IMG/VR virus record: IMGVR_UViG_3300049847_000273
Span: 1-54,774 of that record
Strand: one strand, 5' to 3'
Origin: a virus
Length of the DNA stretch: 54,774 nucleotides
In this document: positions 6,846-15,024 of the stretch, one piece after another
How the letters are laid out: each line of letters begins with the position of its first letter
Numbering within the stretch: the first letter of the stretch is position 1
The notes under the pieces: generated by a model
What the model saw: only the letters and a program-made list of their open reading frames with translations
Databases searched by the model: none
What the model was told of the DNA's origin: nothing
Position numbers and translations under genes: made by a program

Positions 6846-8069
6846 TTATTTTATGTACACTATTTTTCTATCCTTTTGAATGGTAAATAGCTCGTTGAGA
6901 ATGATGTTATTTCGTTTCAAAAATAATTCTATATTCTCATCATTTGCATCTAAACCAACATATCTATGGACCAATAGCATTGCGTTTGTTTTCTTGGTTG
7001 TGTACACGATTCTTTCTCTTTTGGCACTAAATGTCAATTTGAATAAATTAGCCAAAGTAAAGGTTACCATTTTACCTAATTCATGTTGTACCGTGGCATC
7101 CGGACTGTAGCTTTTATTCACGTCATAGATTGAAACTTTTTTCTCATCCAAAACTTTCTTATAATCCTCGTGTATGTCATTGAGTTTGGTGTACATTTTC
7201 TCAATATCGGAAACCAAAACATAATCTGTTGGCAAAGGATTTACCATTGCATCACACATTGAAGCTATTGTGCTTGCTCCAATTGATTCAAAATGCTTTT
7301 TATCTACCAAAGTATCAATTGAATCTTTTAATCGCTCATACGTCCCCTCATAGCTTGCTATCCTTCCTGCAATTGCTTTTTCATATCTTGATGGTAAGTC
7401 CAAAAACTTTTGAATGCTTTCAATAGCAACTAACGGACCATCTAATAAATTATCAATTGCTTTCAGTCCTTTGTTCAATGCGTTTTGGAATTGGGAATAG
7501 GTGTCGTTATCCTGTAGCTTTTTGGCGTTCCCTGCAATAGTCAAAATGTTTACTTGGTTTTTGGCAATATCAGCAGAACTAAATTTGGTATTGTTTACGT
7601 ATGATTTTGAAGCAGCCAAATAAACCGAATCGTGTAGGTCTCTTGAATTGTCTTTGATAGAATAATTTCTAGCAGGGTAATCTACCGGAATACTTTCCCA
7701 AAAATCAACGGTTACTTCTGTTGAGTTTAGAAAACTGTCCTTTCTCTTAATGGATAATGGTTGGCCAACAATCCTTCCGTAGAACGGGTGTATGACAATC
7801 CACGGCCTTGGATCATCGGAGGAATTTTCAAAGATGTTCGCTTGGGTAATATTGTCCTCGCCTTCAAAGTAAAAAACCAAGGGGAATTTCCCTGACTTTG
7901 GCTTCTTTCTATCTACTAGCGTACCATACACACTTATGAACTCAAATGATGAGGTGTTGAACTCCTTGTCTTTCTCGCTGTCTGAGCTTTTGAATAGTGG
8001 CAAAAACTCATTGCCATCACCTGTGATAATCTTAAACGGTATATTGTCTATCCTGTCTTTCCAATTCAT
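6846..8069 (-). CDS. Baseplate protein, Mu gpN-like (DNA circularisation N-domain type)
   Basis: 407 residues. The first about 130 residues (MNWKDRIDNIPFKIITGDG, HPFYGRIVGQPLSIKRKDSF, STEVTVDFWES) match the N-terminal domain of Mu gpN-type proteins, which link the tail to the baseplate hub. The rest is helical and coiled-coil-like. It lies directly upstream of the gp44-like hub, the same order as in Mu. The assignment rests on these motifs and gene order. Confidence 0.6.
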   Translation of the reverse strand: MNWKDRIDNIPFKIITGDGNEFLPLFKSSDSEKDKEFNTSSFEFISVYGTLVDRKKPKSGKFPLVFYFEGEDNITQANIFENSSDDPRPWIVIHPFYGRIVGQPLSIKRKDSFLNSTEVTVDFWESIPVDYPARNYSIKDNSRDLHDSVYLAASKSYVNNTKFSSADIAKNQVNILTIAGNAKKLQDNDTYSQFQNALNKGLKAIDNLLDGPLVAIESIQKFLDLPSRYEKAIAGRIASYEGTYERLKDSIDTLVDKKHFESIGASTIASMCDAMVNPLPTDYVLVSDIEKMYTKLNDIHEDYKKVLDEKKVSIYDVNKSYSPDATVQHELGKMVTFTLANLFKLTFSAKRERIVYTTKKTNAMLLVHRYVGLDANDENIELFLKRNNIILNELFTIQKDRKIVYIK

Positions 8070-8102
8070 GTTGTTGTTGTTTTATGGTGAAAAAATTTTT
8101 TT

Positions 8103-8339
8103 TTATTTTTGATTAGCCACGATTAAATCAATATAGTCTTTTACCGTTATAACATTCGGATATTTCCAATACGGTAAAATAATCCTAAAATGAAACATTA
8201 ATAATACATCAAATATTTCAGCAGGAGACCAACCTGTATATTCAGTAATATCTGTTTCTAATGTAATATCTCCTTTAACTAATTCTTCATCGGAAAAAAA
8301 TTCTATTACATAATCTTTTATTTCTTCAAAACTTTTCAT
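8103..8339 (-). CDS. Acyl-carrier-like small protein (78 aa)
   Basis: 78 residues with the outline of a carrier-protein fold: helix, then TLETDITEYTGWSPAEIFDVL, then a closing motif TVKDYIDLIVANQK like the end of acyl carrier proteins. Where true carrier proteins have D-S-L at the phosphopantetheine site this one has W-S-P, with Ser38 in the right place. It resembles the DUF1493 type of divergent carrier protein. Its place between tail genes is unexpected. It could be a non-modified structural relative. The fold call is tentative. Confidence 0.45.
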   Translation of the reverse strand: MKSFEEIKDYVIEFFSDEELVKGDITLETDITEYTGWSPAEIFDVLLMFHFRIILPYWKYPNVITVKDYIDLIVANQK

Positions 8340-8358
8340 TTTTATTTTTTTTAATTAT

Positions 8359-9102
8359 TTATTTTAATGCTTTATCAAAATGATATTGTGCGTTCTTGGC
8401 ATAAAAGCCTTCCATTAGTTTTTGAGTAGATTGCGCCGCTTCTCTGTTGAAATGTGTTGCTTTGGCTCTTGCTTGTTTACGCTTTCTGTCTCTCATCAAA
8501 AACTCTAGTTTAAAGGTGTTTTTACTTGTAGCAAAATTCCAACTTATTTCTGTTACTTGTACTAAGAATCTACCTTTTTTTGTAGTAACAAAGGTTGGTT
8601 TTTTTTCTTCATAACTAGATAACATATTCATAGTATTAGAAACACTTTTTTTAGTACGAACTCTACCTTTTACTAAATTAGATTTACTATATCTTGAACT
8701 TTTTCTAACAAGCCTTTTTTGGCTACCCGATATTCTCGTTTTTGGCATATACATTAAGCCATCATCATCCGTACCTCCAAACTCGTTATTCTCCATACCC
8801 TGTGGCACTTTAGAACCTTTAATGCCATCCTTGTCAATAAAACCAACTGTAGCTTTCATCTGCTCTATGTTTCTACTGTATTTAGCTTTTTCAACACCTG
8901 TAAACTTCTTGAATACTGTTTTATTTCTTACGGTCATGTTTTTATTAGCAGACTCGTAAATAGCTTTTTTCTTCATATGAAATGCTCCATCCGATAATGT
9001 TGAACGCACCGCATTGGGAAAAGCATATTTGTTCAAACGCTCTAGTTTATCCGTCAAAACTATCGCAGCATTCGTGTTTACATTAAATACAAAATTTGCC
9101 AT
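8359..9102 (-). CDS. Probable virion protein (minor tail protein Z-like)
   Basis: 247 residues, strongly basic, with a helical start (LTDKLERLNKYAFPNAVRSTLSDGAF) as in minor tail protein Z or tail-completion families. Next comes a Lys/Arg/Ser-rich middle (SGSQKRLVRKSSRYSK). It lies in the tail cluster but next to the inserted antirepressor genes, and it has a promoter-like box TAACTTTG (9132-9125) in front. Its first five residues, MANFV, match those of the tail tube protein. Function is inferred from place and composition. Confidence 0.45.
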   Translation of the reverse strand: MANFVFNVNTNAAIVLTDKLERLNKYAFPNAVRSTLSDGAFHMKKKAIYESANKNMTVRNKTVFKKFTGVEKAKYSRNIEQMKATVGFIDKDGIKGSKVPQGMENNEFGGTDDDGLMYMPKTRISGSQKRLVRKSSRYSKSNLVKGRVRTKKSVSNTMNMLSSYEEKKPTFVTTKKGRFLVQVTEISWNFATSKNTFKLEFLMRDRKRKQARAKATHFNREAAQSTQKLMEGFYAKNAQYHFDKALK

Positions 9103-9224
9103 AAAAAAATATTTTTTTTTATTACAAAGTTATAAATAACCGATTACAAACGACTACAAATGTTTAACTACCTACTATTTGGAACATTTCATTTTAGATT
9201 TGTAAAAATTTAAAACACAAAATT
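9103..9224. promoter_or_regulatory. Divergent promoter region with TACAAA repeats
   Basis: Between the leftward tail gene and the rightward antirepressor. Rightward -7 box TAGATTTG (9195-9202); leftward TAACTTTG (9132-9125). Three TACAAA words at 9123-9128, 9145-9150 and 9155-9160; the last two form a 10-base direct repeat (GATTACAAAC / GACTACAAAT), which puts them on one face of the helix as an operator would. Confidence 0.5.
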
Positions 9225-9932
9225 ATGGGAGATTTAATTAAAATTACAGAAAAAGACGGCAAGCAATTAGTAAGCGCAAGAGAGCTACACAAATTTCTTC
9301 AAGCAGGAAGCAATGTAAATACTTGGTTTAAGAATCAAGTTGAAAGAGCTATGTTAGATGAAGAAATAGACTTTATTCAAATTTATGAAGAAAGTACTGG
9401 AGGCAGACCTTCAGTTGATTATGCTTTATCAATATCATCAGCAAAAGAAATAGCAATGCTTAACGGTGGAGATAAAGGGAAACAAGCTAGGAAGTATTTT
9501 ATTCAAATGGAAAAAATAGCCAAAGACCTTCAAGAAATAAACCCAAAAGTTCCAACCACATTTAGAGAAGCTTTGCTGTTGGCAGCCGAACAACAATTAG
9601 TAATTGAGCAACAAGCTTCACAAATTGAAGTAATGAAACCAAAAGAATTATTTTTTGACCAAGTAACAGGAAGCTCAAACGCTTTTGATATGGTAGATGT
9701 AGCCAAAGTTTGCAATCTTGGTGTTGGTCGAAATACGTTGTTTAAATTTTTACGTGACATACACGTTTTGAGAGAAAACAATACGCCTTATCAGCAATTT
9801 GTAGATTGTGGTTATTTTAGAGTAATAGAATCAACATATAACAAACCAGATGGTAGCGTACACATCTCTTTAAAAACAGTAGTTTACCAAAAAGGAATTG
9901 ATTTCATAATTAAAAAATTTAAAAATAAATAA
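9225..9932 (+). CDS. Phage antirepressor (AntA N-domain + KilAC C-domain)
   Basis: 235 residues. Residues 1-85 (LVSARELHKFLQAGSNVNTWF, then YALSISSAKEIAMLNGGDKG) are the AntA antirepressor domain. Residues about 115-230 (EALLLAAEQQLVIEQQ, SNAFDMVDVAKVCNLGVGRN) are a KilAC DNA-binding domain. Such proteins counter a CI-like repressor or regulate early genes in temperate phages. It is one of only two convincing rightward genes in the window and sits among tail genes, so it looks like an inserted accessory unit with its own promoter and, after the next gene, its own terminator. Confidence 0.85.
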   Translation: MGDLIKITEKDGKQLVSARELHKFLQAGSNVNTWFKNQVERAMLDEEIDFIQIYEESTGGRPSVDYALSISSAKEIAMLNGGDKGKQARKYFIQMEKIAKDLQEINPKVPTTFREALLLAAEQQLVIEQQASQIEVMKPKELFFDQVTGSSNAFDMVDVAKVCNLGVGRNTLFKFLRDIHVLRENNTPYQQFVDCGYFRVIESTYNKPDGSVHISLKTVVYQKGIDFIIKKFKNK

Positions 9933-9951
9933 TCATTTAAAAACATGCACT

Positions 9952-10230
9952 ATGAATAATGAATTAAAAAAAAATATAGGATCAGATGATAAAAAAAAAT
10001 ACTTTGAATCGATACCAAAAAAACACATAACACAAAATAACCACATTTTAAAGGTTTATTGGAACTATGCTGAAGATAAATGGAACTTAATTGAAATGGG
10101 AGCAAAAATAGAATCAGGTCATTATAAATCTTATGTAGTACCTGAACATTTATTATTAAAAAGTAGTAGGTTAGTTAGAATTGCTTGGAAAATACATCTC
10201 ATAATAGAAAAAATAAAATCAAAAATATAA
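9952..10230 (+). CDS. Hypothetical protein (92 aa) linked to the antirepressor
   Basis: A basic 92-residue protein with a Lys-rich start and a helical, basic C terminus (RIAWKIHLIIEKIKSKI). It lies 19 bases after the antirepressor on the same strand and ends just before a two-way terminator, so the two genes form one unit. The middle (LKVYWNYAEDKWNLIEMG) looks like a small beta domain. The family is unknown. Confidence 0.5.
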   Translation: MNNELKKNIGSDDKKKYFESIPKKHITQNNHILKVYWNYAEDKWNLIEMGAKIESGHYKSYVVPEHLLLKSSRLVRIAWKIHLIIEKIKSKI

Positions 10231-10235
10231 ACAAA

Positions 10236-10261
10236 AAAGCCAATCTTAACTGATTGGCTTT
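10236..10261. terminator. Bidirectional terminator between converging genes
   Basis: Stem AAAGCCAATC / GATTGGCTTT (10 bp) flanked by A run on one side and T run on the other. It serves the rightward antirepressor unit and the leftward tail fibre gene. Confidence 0.85.
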
Positions 10262-10271
10262 TCTTTTTCTA

Positions 10272-11423
10272 TTACAATATCCACCTCTTAGCGACTTCTC
10301 CGGAACCAAAATAGGTTTTACCATTGAAGCCAAATAGGTTTCCAACTACACTACCAAAATCCCCTATTGGCGTTTTTACCCCAGTATTCAAGTGGAATTT
10401 ATTGAAAACTCCATTTACCAAAGTAAATAGTAAATCACCTTGCACCACAGCATTGGATGTTTTTTGGAAACTAGCATTCAAATTAGCAGTAGAAACCAAA
10501 GCCAACGTACCTGCCACGGGATTGTAATTGTACTTCTTAACGATGTAATCATTTACAGAAGCATTCGCATCATTGGTGATGTAGATTGTGCCTTGTTTTG
10601 CATAAACGTAAGGAGAGTTATTCGCTGTTGTGCTAAAAGTAATCCCCGTAACGGCTGTAGAAACGCTCAAATCAGATAGCGCAAATTGTCTAAAGAAATA
10701 GGTGGTAGTCGAAGGAATAAAACAAAAGCACAAAGCATATCCGTTGCTTATAATAATATCATTCAATATTACATTACCATTGCTAACATTTGCTCTGATT
10801 ATCGCTTCCAAATCTACCACGCTTGGCGTATCACTCAATAATTTGCCGTCTGTTTGGTAGTACAATTTATCACTATCATTGAAGGACAAAGGCATTCCCA
10901 TTACCGTAAACAATTGGTCAGATGCTTGGTCTAGTAACGACAAGGAATAAGCTTTTACTCCTGATTGGTCTAGTATCAACAATAACTCATCAGAAGCCTT
11001 GAATCCAGTTGAAGTAAAAGGATAGGTAGTTGACCCACTTCCTTTGAATGTGTAACTAGCACCTGCTACATACAAATCAGCAGCCTTGGCGAAAAAAAAA
11101 TATTTATTTGGCAAAAGTTCTATTGGTAACGGAATACTCCAAACCGACCCTAAACGTGTCAAAATTTGCTCAACGTCATTGAGTTTGTTGGGTAGTTTTT
11201 GAAAGGCTTCTATTATTTGGTATCCGTTGGTTTCCCCATCTTCTAAACCGTTGGCCGTCATTCCTACTTTCTCCAATAACTTGTAGTGATTTACCAAATG
11301 GTCATTGTACACTTCTCTTACTACAGGTGTGCCATCATTGGAAGCTGTTTCATTTATTATGGCTCCGAAAGGATGATTAGCACTAACCTCTCGTACAAAT
11401 GTTTGTTGTTGTAATGTTTTCAT
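10272..11423 (-). CDS. Tail fibre or tail tip protein
   Basis: 383 residues. N-terminal domain (NETASNDGTPVVREVYNDHL, then NGYQIIEAFQKLPNKLND) shares its plan with the neighbouring protein at 11434, including the motif NGYQII. The C-terminal part is beta-rich with several aromatic repeats, and it ends GKTYFGSGEVAKRWIL, suggesting a beta-propeller-like receptor-binding domain. Being the last gene of this tail block, downstream of the baseplate genes, fits a fibre. Receptor unknown. Confidence 0.6.
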   Translation of the reverse strand: MKTLQQQTFVREVSANHPFGAIINETASNDGTPVVREVYNDHLVNHYKLLEKVGMTANGLEDGETNGYQIIEAFQKLPNKLNDVEQILTRLGSVWSIPLPIELLPNKYFFFAKAADLYVAGASYTFKGSGSTTYPFTSTGFKASDELLLILDQSGVKAYSLSLLDQASDQLFTVMGMPLSFNDSDKLYYQTDGKLLSDTPSVVDLEAIIRANVSNGNVILNDIIISNGYALCFCFIPSTTTYFFRQFALSDLSVSTAVTGITFSTTANNSPYVYAKQGTIYITNDANASVNDYIVKKYNYNPVAGTLALVSTANLNASFQKTSNAVVQGDLLFTLVNGVFNKFHLNTGVKTPIGDFGSVVGNLFGFNGKTYFGSGEVAKRWIL

Positions 11424-11433
11424 TTTTAATTTT

Positions 11434-12537
11434 TTAAATATACATAATTACAAATCTTATAGCCCATTGAGATGTATCACCAATTATAACGTGGTTTGCA
11501 GAAGCACCATCAGAGGTCCATGCTTGTGCAATAGTAACCTGATCTAATACAAGTACTCGAAATAAATCATAAACCGATTGTTTAAACTGCACCCCAATAC
11601 CTTGTTCTGCTGTTCTACCAGCATCAGCTGGATATGGTGTAGGTGCTGTAACAATATCTCCTACTGAATATCCGCTATTTGAAACTTTACACTCTAAAAA
11701 CACATTTATCCCCTGTAAAATAGAGCCTACAGGAAGTCCTGTATAGGCTGTAAATTGTCGATTAGCAATCCAAGAATCTAATTTTATAATTTTAGTTTTA
11801 ACTACAGATGATATATCATCTATTTTCTTTTTATCTTCCTTTGACAACAAGCCATTTTGTGCATCAGGATCACCTGTTGGCTTTGCTAAATATGTTGGAG
11901 AATCTGCTCCATTAACTCTTTTTACAAAAGCCGTTAGGTTACTCAATGGCGTTGTTGCTTTAGTATCTATTGTCCCTGCATCTTCTTCCGCTTGCGTAGC
12001 CTTTTTCAAGTAATTAAGAAGTCCAACCATATCATCCAAACTAACATGGTCTGCAATCCTAACAAGCTCTATTCCTGAGGCTGTTTTTATCATTCTCACG
12101 TACTCATTGTTTTTGAATGCACCTTGCTTAGTAAATGCCACAGTTAATCCATCTGAGCCGCTTATTTGAGTTTGTGAAGCTACATTGACTGCTGATTTCA
12201 CAACAACGCTCTCGCCTTCCTTCATAAACGAAATCTTTACAGGAACATACAACACTCCTGCCACATCGGTCAAGGGCAAAACATAATCATTCTTGGAGGC
12301 CAAAGCTACTAATGCATCTATGATTTGGTATCCGTTTTGAACATTGTCGGGCAAATCATTTGGCGTGATACCATACAATCTCATTAATCTTGCAATGGTT
12401 TGGTGCAGGTCTCCATTGGTTCTTTCGTTTACGCCTGTTCCGTTTCCTGACCCATCATTGTCTTTAATTCTTCCATCTGGAAAATTTACTAAATCTGAAT
12501 TGTCCACTACGTTTGGACTACTATTTAATGCTCTCAT
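11434..12537 (-). CDS. Tail fibre protein
   Basis: 367 residues. An N-terminal attachment-type domain with GYQIIDALVALASKNDYVLPL is followed by sequence containing LSKEDKKKIDDISS, a helical segment common in phage fibre proteins, and a C-terminal compact domain ending SQWAIRFVIMYI. It sits right after the gp48-like baseplate gene, the usual fibre position in Mu-like phages. The shared N-terminal motif with the next gene suggests that both bind the same baseplate site. Confidence 0.6.
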   Translation of the reverse strand: MRALNSSPNVVDNSDLVNFPDGRIKDNDGSGNGTGVNERTNGDLHQTIARLMRLYGITPNDLPDNVQNGYQIIDALVALASKNDYVLPLTDVAGVLYVPVKISFMKEGESVVVKSAVNVASQTQISGSDGLTVAFTKQGAFKNNEYVRMIKTASGIELVRIADHVSLDDMVGLLNYLKKATQAEEDAGTIDTKATTPLSNLTAFVKRVNGADSPTYLAKPTGDPDAQNGLLSKEDKKKIDDISSVVKTKIIKLDSWIANRQFTAYTGLPVGSILQGINVFLECKVSNSGYSVGDIVTAPTPYPADAGRTAEQGIGVQFKQSVYDLFRVLVLDQVTIAQAWTSDGASANHVIIGDTSQWAIRFVIMYI

Positions 12538-12547
12538 ATTGTTTTGT

Positions 12548-13348
12548 TTAGATGTAATTTATAAAGGTGTAAGCAACCAAATGCGCAGGCTTTAATGTCA
12601 AAACCAATTCACGAAATTCTTGTTGTCTAATTAGTGGTACCGATGCAGGCTCTCCCAAAACTTCTCCGCCAATAAAGAATGTAGCCCATTCACCAGCTCC
12701 TACGCTATAAGGTTCATTTGGTGTAGAGAGATTGGCTATAATACCAAACTCACTAGCTCCATATTGCATCCCAATACCATACTGAGAATCACCTCCATAC
12801 ACCACATTGTTTGTCGCATTTCCCGTGATGTCCTCAGGTGTTTTATACACCCACTCTCCCGTGCTTAAGTCAAAGAATTTATTTTCATGCAAAAAAACAT
12901 TAAAGCCTGCTAGTTGTAATTGCGCTTCTATGTAATCAATGTGTTGTCTTGCTTTTACATTACGGCCAAAGCTCATTTTTCTTAGAATTGCTTTCTTTCT
13001 CAACTCTAAACTCAAATTAGGATTGGTAGTGATTCCCAAACGATATTCCCACAACTCACAATCTTTTTCGTCAAAGTAAATGTTGTCAGGAAGATTTGAA
13101 TTTAATGTTGACTTTCCATCCTCAACCACTCGAATGAAACTTTTATTAATTGCTTCGTGTAGGTTGAAAAACACCCCATCCTCAGGTAAGTTAAATGCCC
13201 TACCTGTTGGGTATAATTGCAAAGCCAAATCCGACATTAATGTTTGTAAACTTTGGCTTTTGGAAACAGGTAATCTGTGAGGTGTTTTGAATCCATGAGG
13301 CGTTTTCATCCCATGCATTGTGCTTTTTTCTGTTACTTCATATCCCAT
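12548..13348 (-). CDS. Baseplate wedge protein, Mu gp48-like
   Basis: 266 residues. The stretch LALQLYPTGRAFNLPEDG near residue 40 and the later DEKDCELWEYRLGI and LRKKAILRKM are typical of the Mu gp48 / YmfQ family. The gene starts at the last base of the gp47-like gene, and the order gp46-gp47-gp48-fibre is that of Mu. N-terminal residues 1-30 (TMHGMKTPHGFKTPHRLP) are an unusual His- and Pro-rich extension. Confidence 0.7.
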   Translation of the reverse strand: MGYEVTEKSTMHGMKTPHGFKTPHRLPVSKSQSLQTLMSDLALQLYPTGRAFNLPEDGVFFNLHEAINKSFIRVVEDGKSTLNSNLPDNIYFDEKDCELWEYRLGITTNPNLSLELRKKAILRKMSFGRNVKARQHIDYIEAQLQLAGFNVFLHENKFFDLSTGEWVYKTPEDITGNATNNVVYGGDSQYGIGMQYGASEFGIIANLSTPNEPYSVGAGEWATFFIGGEVLGEPASVPLIRQQEFRELVLTLKPAHLVAYTFINYI

Positions 13349-14541
13349 TATATTACAAAGGTTAGGTTTCTTAAATAAGGTACATTACCCAAATCAAACT
13401 CATAACTAGATACTGAATTCCCATCTACCAAAATAGTCAATTGATTGAAGAAATTTCCATTGGTCAAAGCATCAGTAACCACGCCTTGAACTTTTCCGGA
13501 ATACAAAATATCATTTTTGTTTCTCAATAAATCAGCTCCTGCGATAAATGGTCGAATGTTGTATAACATGTCTTTGATACTGCTTTTAATCACGTCTTGT
13601 ATCGCAGGTGTATTCATGTTTAATCCTTTTATGTTTACATCCACAGGCACTAAGGTAATCGGACTTGTAATCACATTGGCTTGGATAGGTCTTCTTCCTC
13701 TTTCGTTGTCGGGTTTACTTACATCAGGGTCTTGCTCAATCACCACGGATACTTGATTCAAAGTAGCTGTGGTGGGTATCCCGTTCCCGTTTAAGCCGTC
13801 AATACCATTTTCTAAAGTAGCTTCAACATAAACATCCACTATTCCCGGATTTGCATCTCTAACGTAAGGATACACTAATCGAACGCCTTCCGCATCACTA
13901 GCCCATTGTCTGTAATCCGATTTCGCACCTCCTTGTGGTTCCAACTGAATGGCTCTTAGTATTGCTTCTCTGTAGTTTTCTGTGGTTTCCCCCGAAATTG
14001 GCTGTCTAGTTACAGCAGTAATTGTAATGGTTTTATCTAACCCAATAACAGGCTCTGTGATGGTCAATTTATCCCCAACATTCAAATTATAGGTAGCTCC
14101 ACCACCTAAAGACCTAATCTCTATCGCAGCAGTATCCTCTGAATTATCTACGTTGTAATCATAATCCAAAACATACATTTGCCCTGCATTTAAAGCATCC
14201 TCATTTGATTTAAAAGTAAGTTCGGATCTCATAAAAGAACCTTGCACTCCAGTAACAGAAGCATTGAAAACTCCTATACTGTCCGAAAAAGGGGGACGGT
14301 TCAAGTAAATTGCCCCTAGTCTTTCTAGCGTACCACCTTGGTCTGTTGTATTGGCTGTATCAGGAAAAACATTGTCTTGTATATTACTCAAATACAGATA
14401 CAAATACTTTAATTGTGCCGAAATCACCAAACTAAAAGCATTCAATGTTCGTTTCAAATCATCATCAGACAAATTCAGTTTGTTTCTAAAATCATCCGTT
14501 AGTTGTTGCTGTAATTCTACAATACTTGGAATTGGCTTCAT
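13348..14541 (-). CDS. Baseplate protein J-like (Mu gp47 type)
   Basis: 397 residues. Motifs GGATYNLNVGDKLTIT, NYREAILRAIQLEPQGGAKSD and YPYVRDANPGIVDVYVEA are characteristic of the baseplate J family that forms the wedge ring around the hub. The protein sits between gp46-like and gp48-like genes as in Mu. There is no sign of damage and the length is usual for the family. Confidence 0.85.
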   Translation of the reverse strand: MKPIPSIVELQQQLTDDFRNKLNLSDDDLKRTLNAFSLVISAQLKYLYLYLSNIQDNVFPDTANTTDQGGTLERLGAIYLNRPPFSDSIGVFNASVTGVQGSFMRSELTFKSNEDALNAGQMYVLDYDYNVDNSEDTAAIEIRSLGGGATYNLNVGDKLTITEPVIGLDKTITITAVTRQPISGETTENYREAILRAIQLEPQGGAKSDYRQWASDAEGVRLVYPYVRDANPGIVDVYVEATLENGIDGLNGNGIPTTATLNQVSVVIEQDPDVSKPDNERGRRPIQANVITSPITLVPVDVNIKGLNMNTPAIQDVIKSSIKDMLYNIRPFIAGADLLRNKNDILYSGKVQGVVTDALTNGNFFNQLTILVDGNSVSSYEFDLGNVPYLRNLTFVI

Positions 14542-14542
14542 G

Positions 14543-15022
14543 CTAAATTATTTTATCAATTATTAATGTGTTCTTGGCGTTGTCATACACAAATTCCAAC
14601 ACCTTGTCCTCTTGGTTCGTTTTCGATGTAAATTTAACAGTTATTGCCAAACTATCCACACCCGTAATAGAAACATCAGCAGAATACGTTAGCAATGATG
14701 TCAAGTAACTCAAATCCTCGTTTACAGCTTGAAGTACCGCAAGCCTTCCCGAACTACTTATTGGGTTATTCTTGATGGCTCGCTCAGTCAAAGAATTGAA
14801 TTGTCTTGTTTCTTTATCCTTCCAAACTAAACTATTTCCCCAATAGTCAAATCGTTCTTCGTTCTCAATGTATTTTGGCTTTGTATTGGCTTCAATATTG
14901 CCCCCAAATAAAGCCAAATACACTTGTTGACACAAAGCTTCAACCATCACCAAATCGTTGTTTAAAATGGACAAATCACCGCCATTTCCTGTTTCGTATA
15001 ATAATAAGTCTGTTGTTTGCAT
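14543..15022 (-). CDS. Baseplate protein, Mu gp46-like
   Basis: 159 residues with LLLYETGNGGDLSILNNDL at the start and FDYWGNSLVWKDKETRQFNS in the middle, both typical of the gp46 / gp25-like baseplate proteins. It binds the baseplate wedge in contractile tails. It lies directly before the gp47-like gene. Length is as expected. Confidence 0.8.
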   Translation of the reverse strand: MQTTDLLLYETGNGGDLSILNNDLVMVEALCQQVYLALFGGNIEANTKPKYIENEERFDYWGNSLVWKDKETRQFNSLTERAIKNNPISSSGRLAVLQAVNEDLSYLTSLLTYSADVSITGVDSLAITVKFTSKTNQEDKVLEFVYDNAKNTLIIDKII

Positions 15023-15024
15023 AA

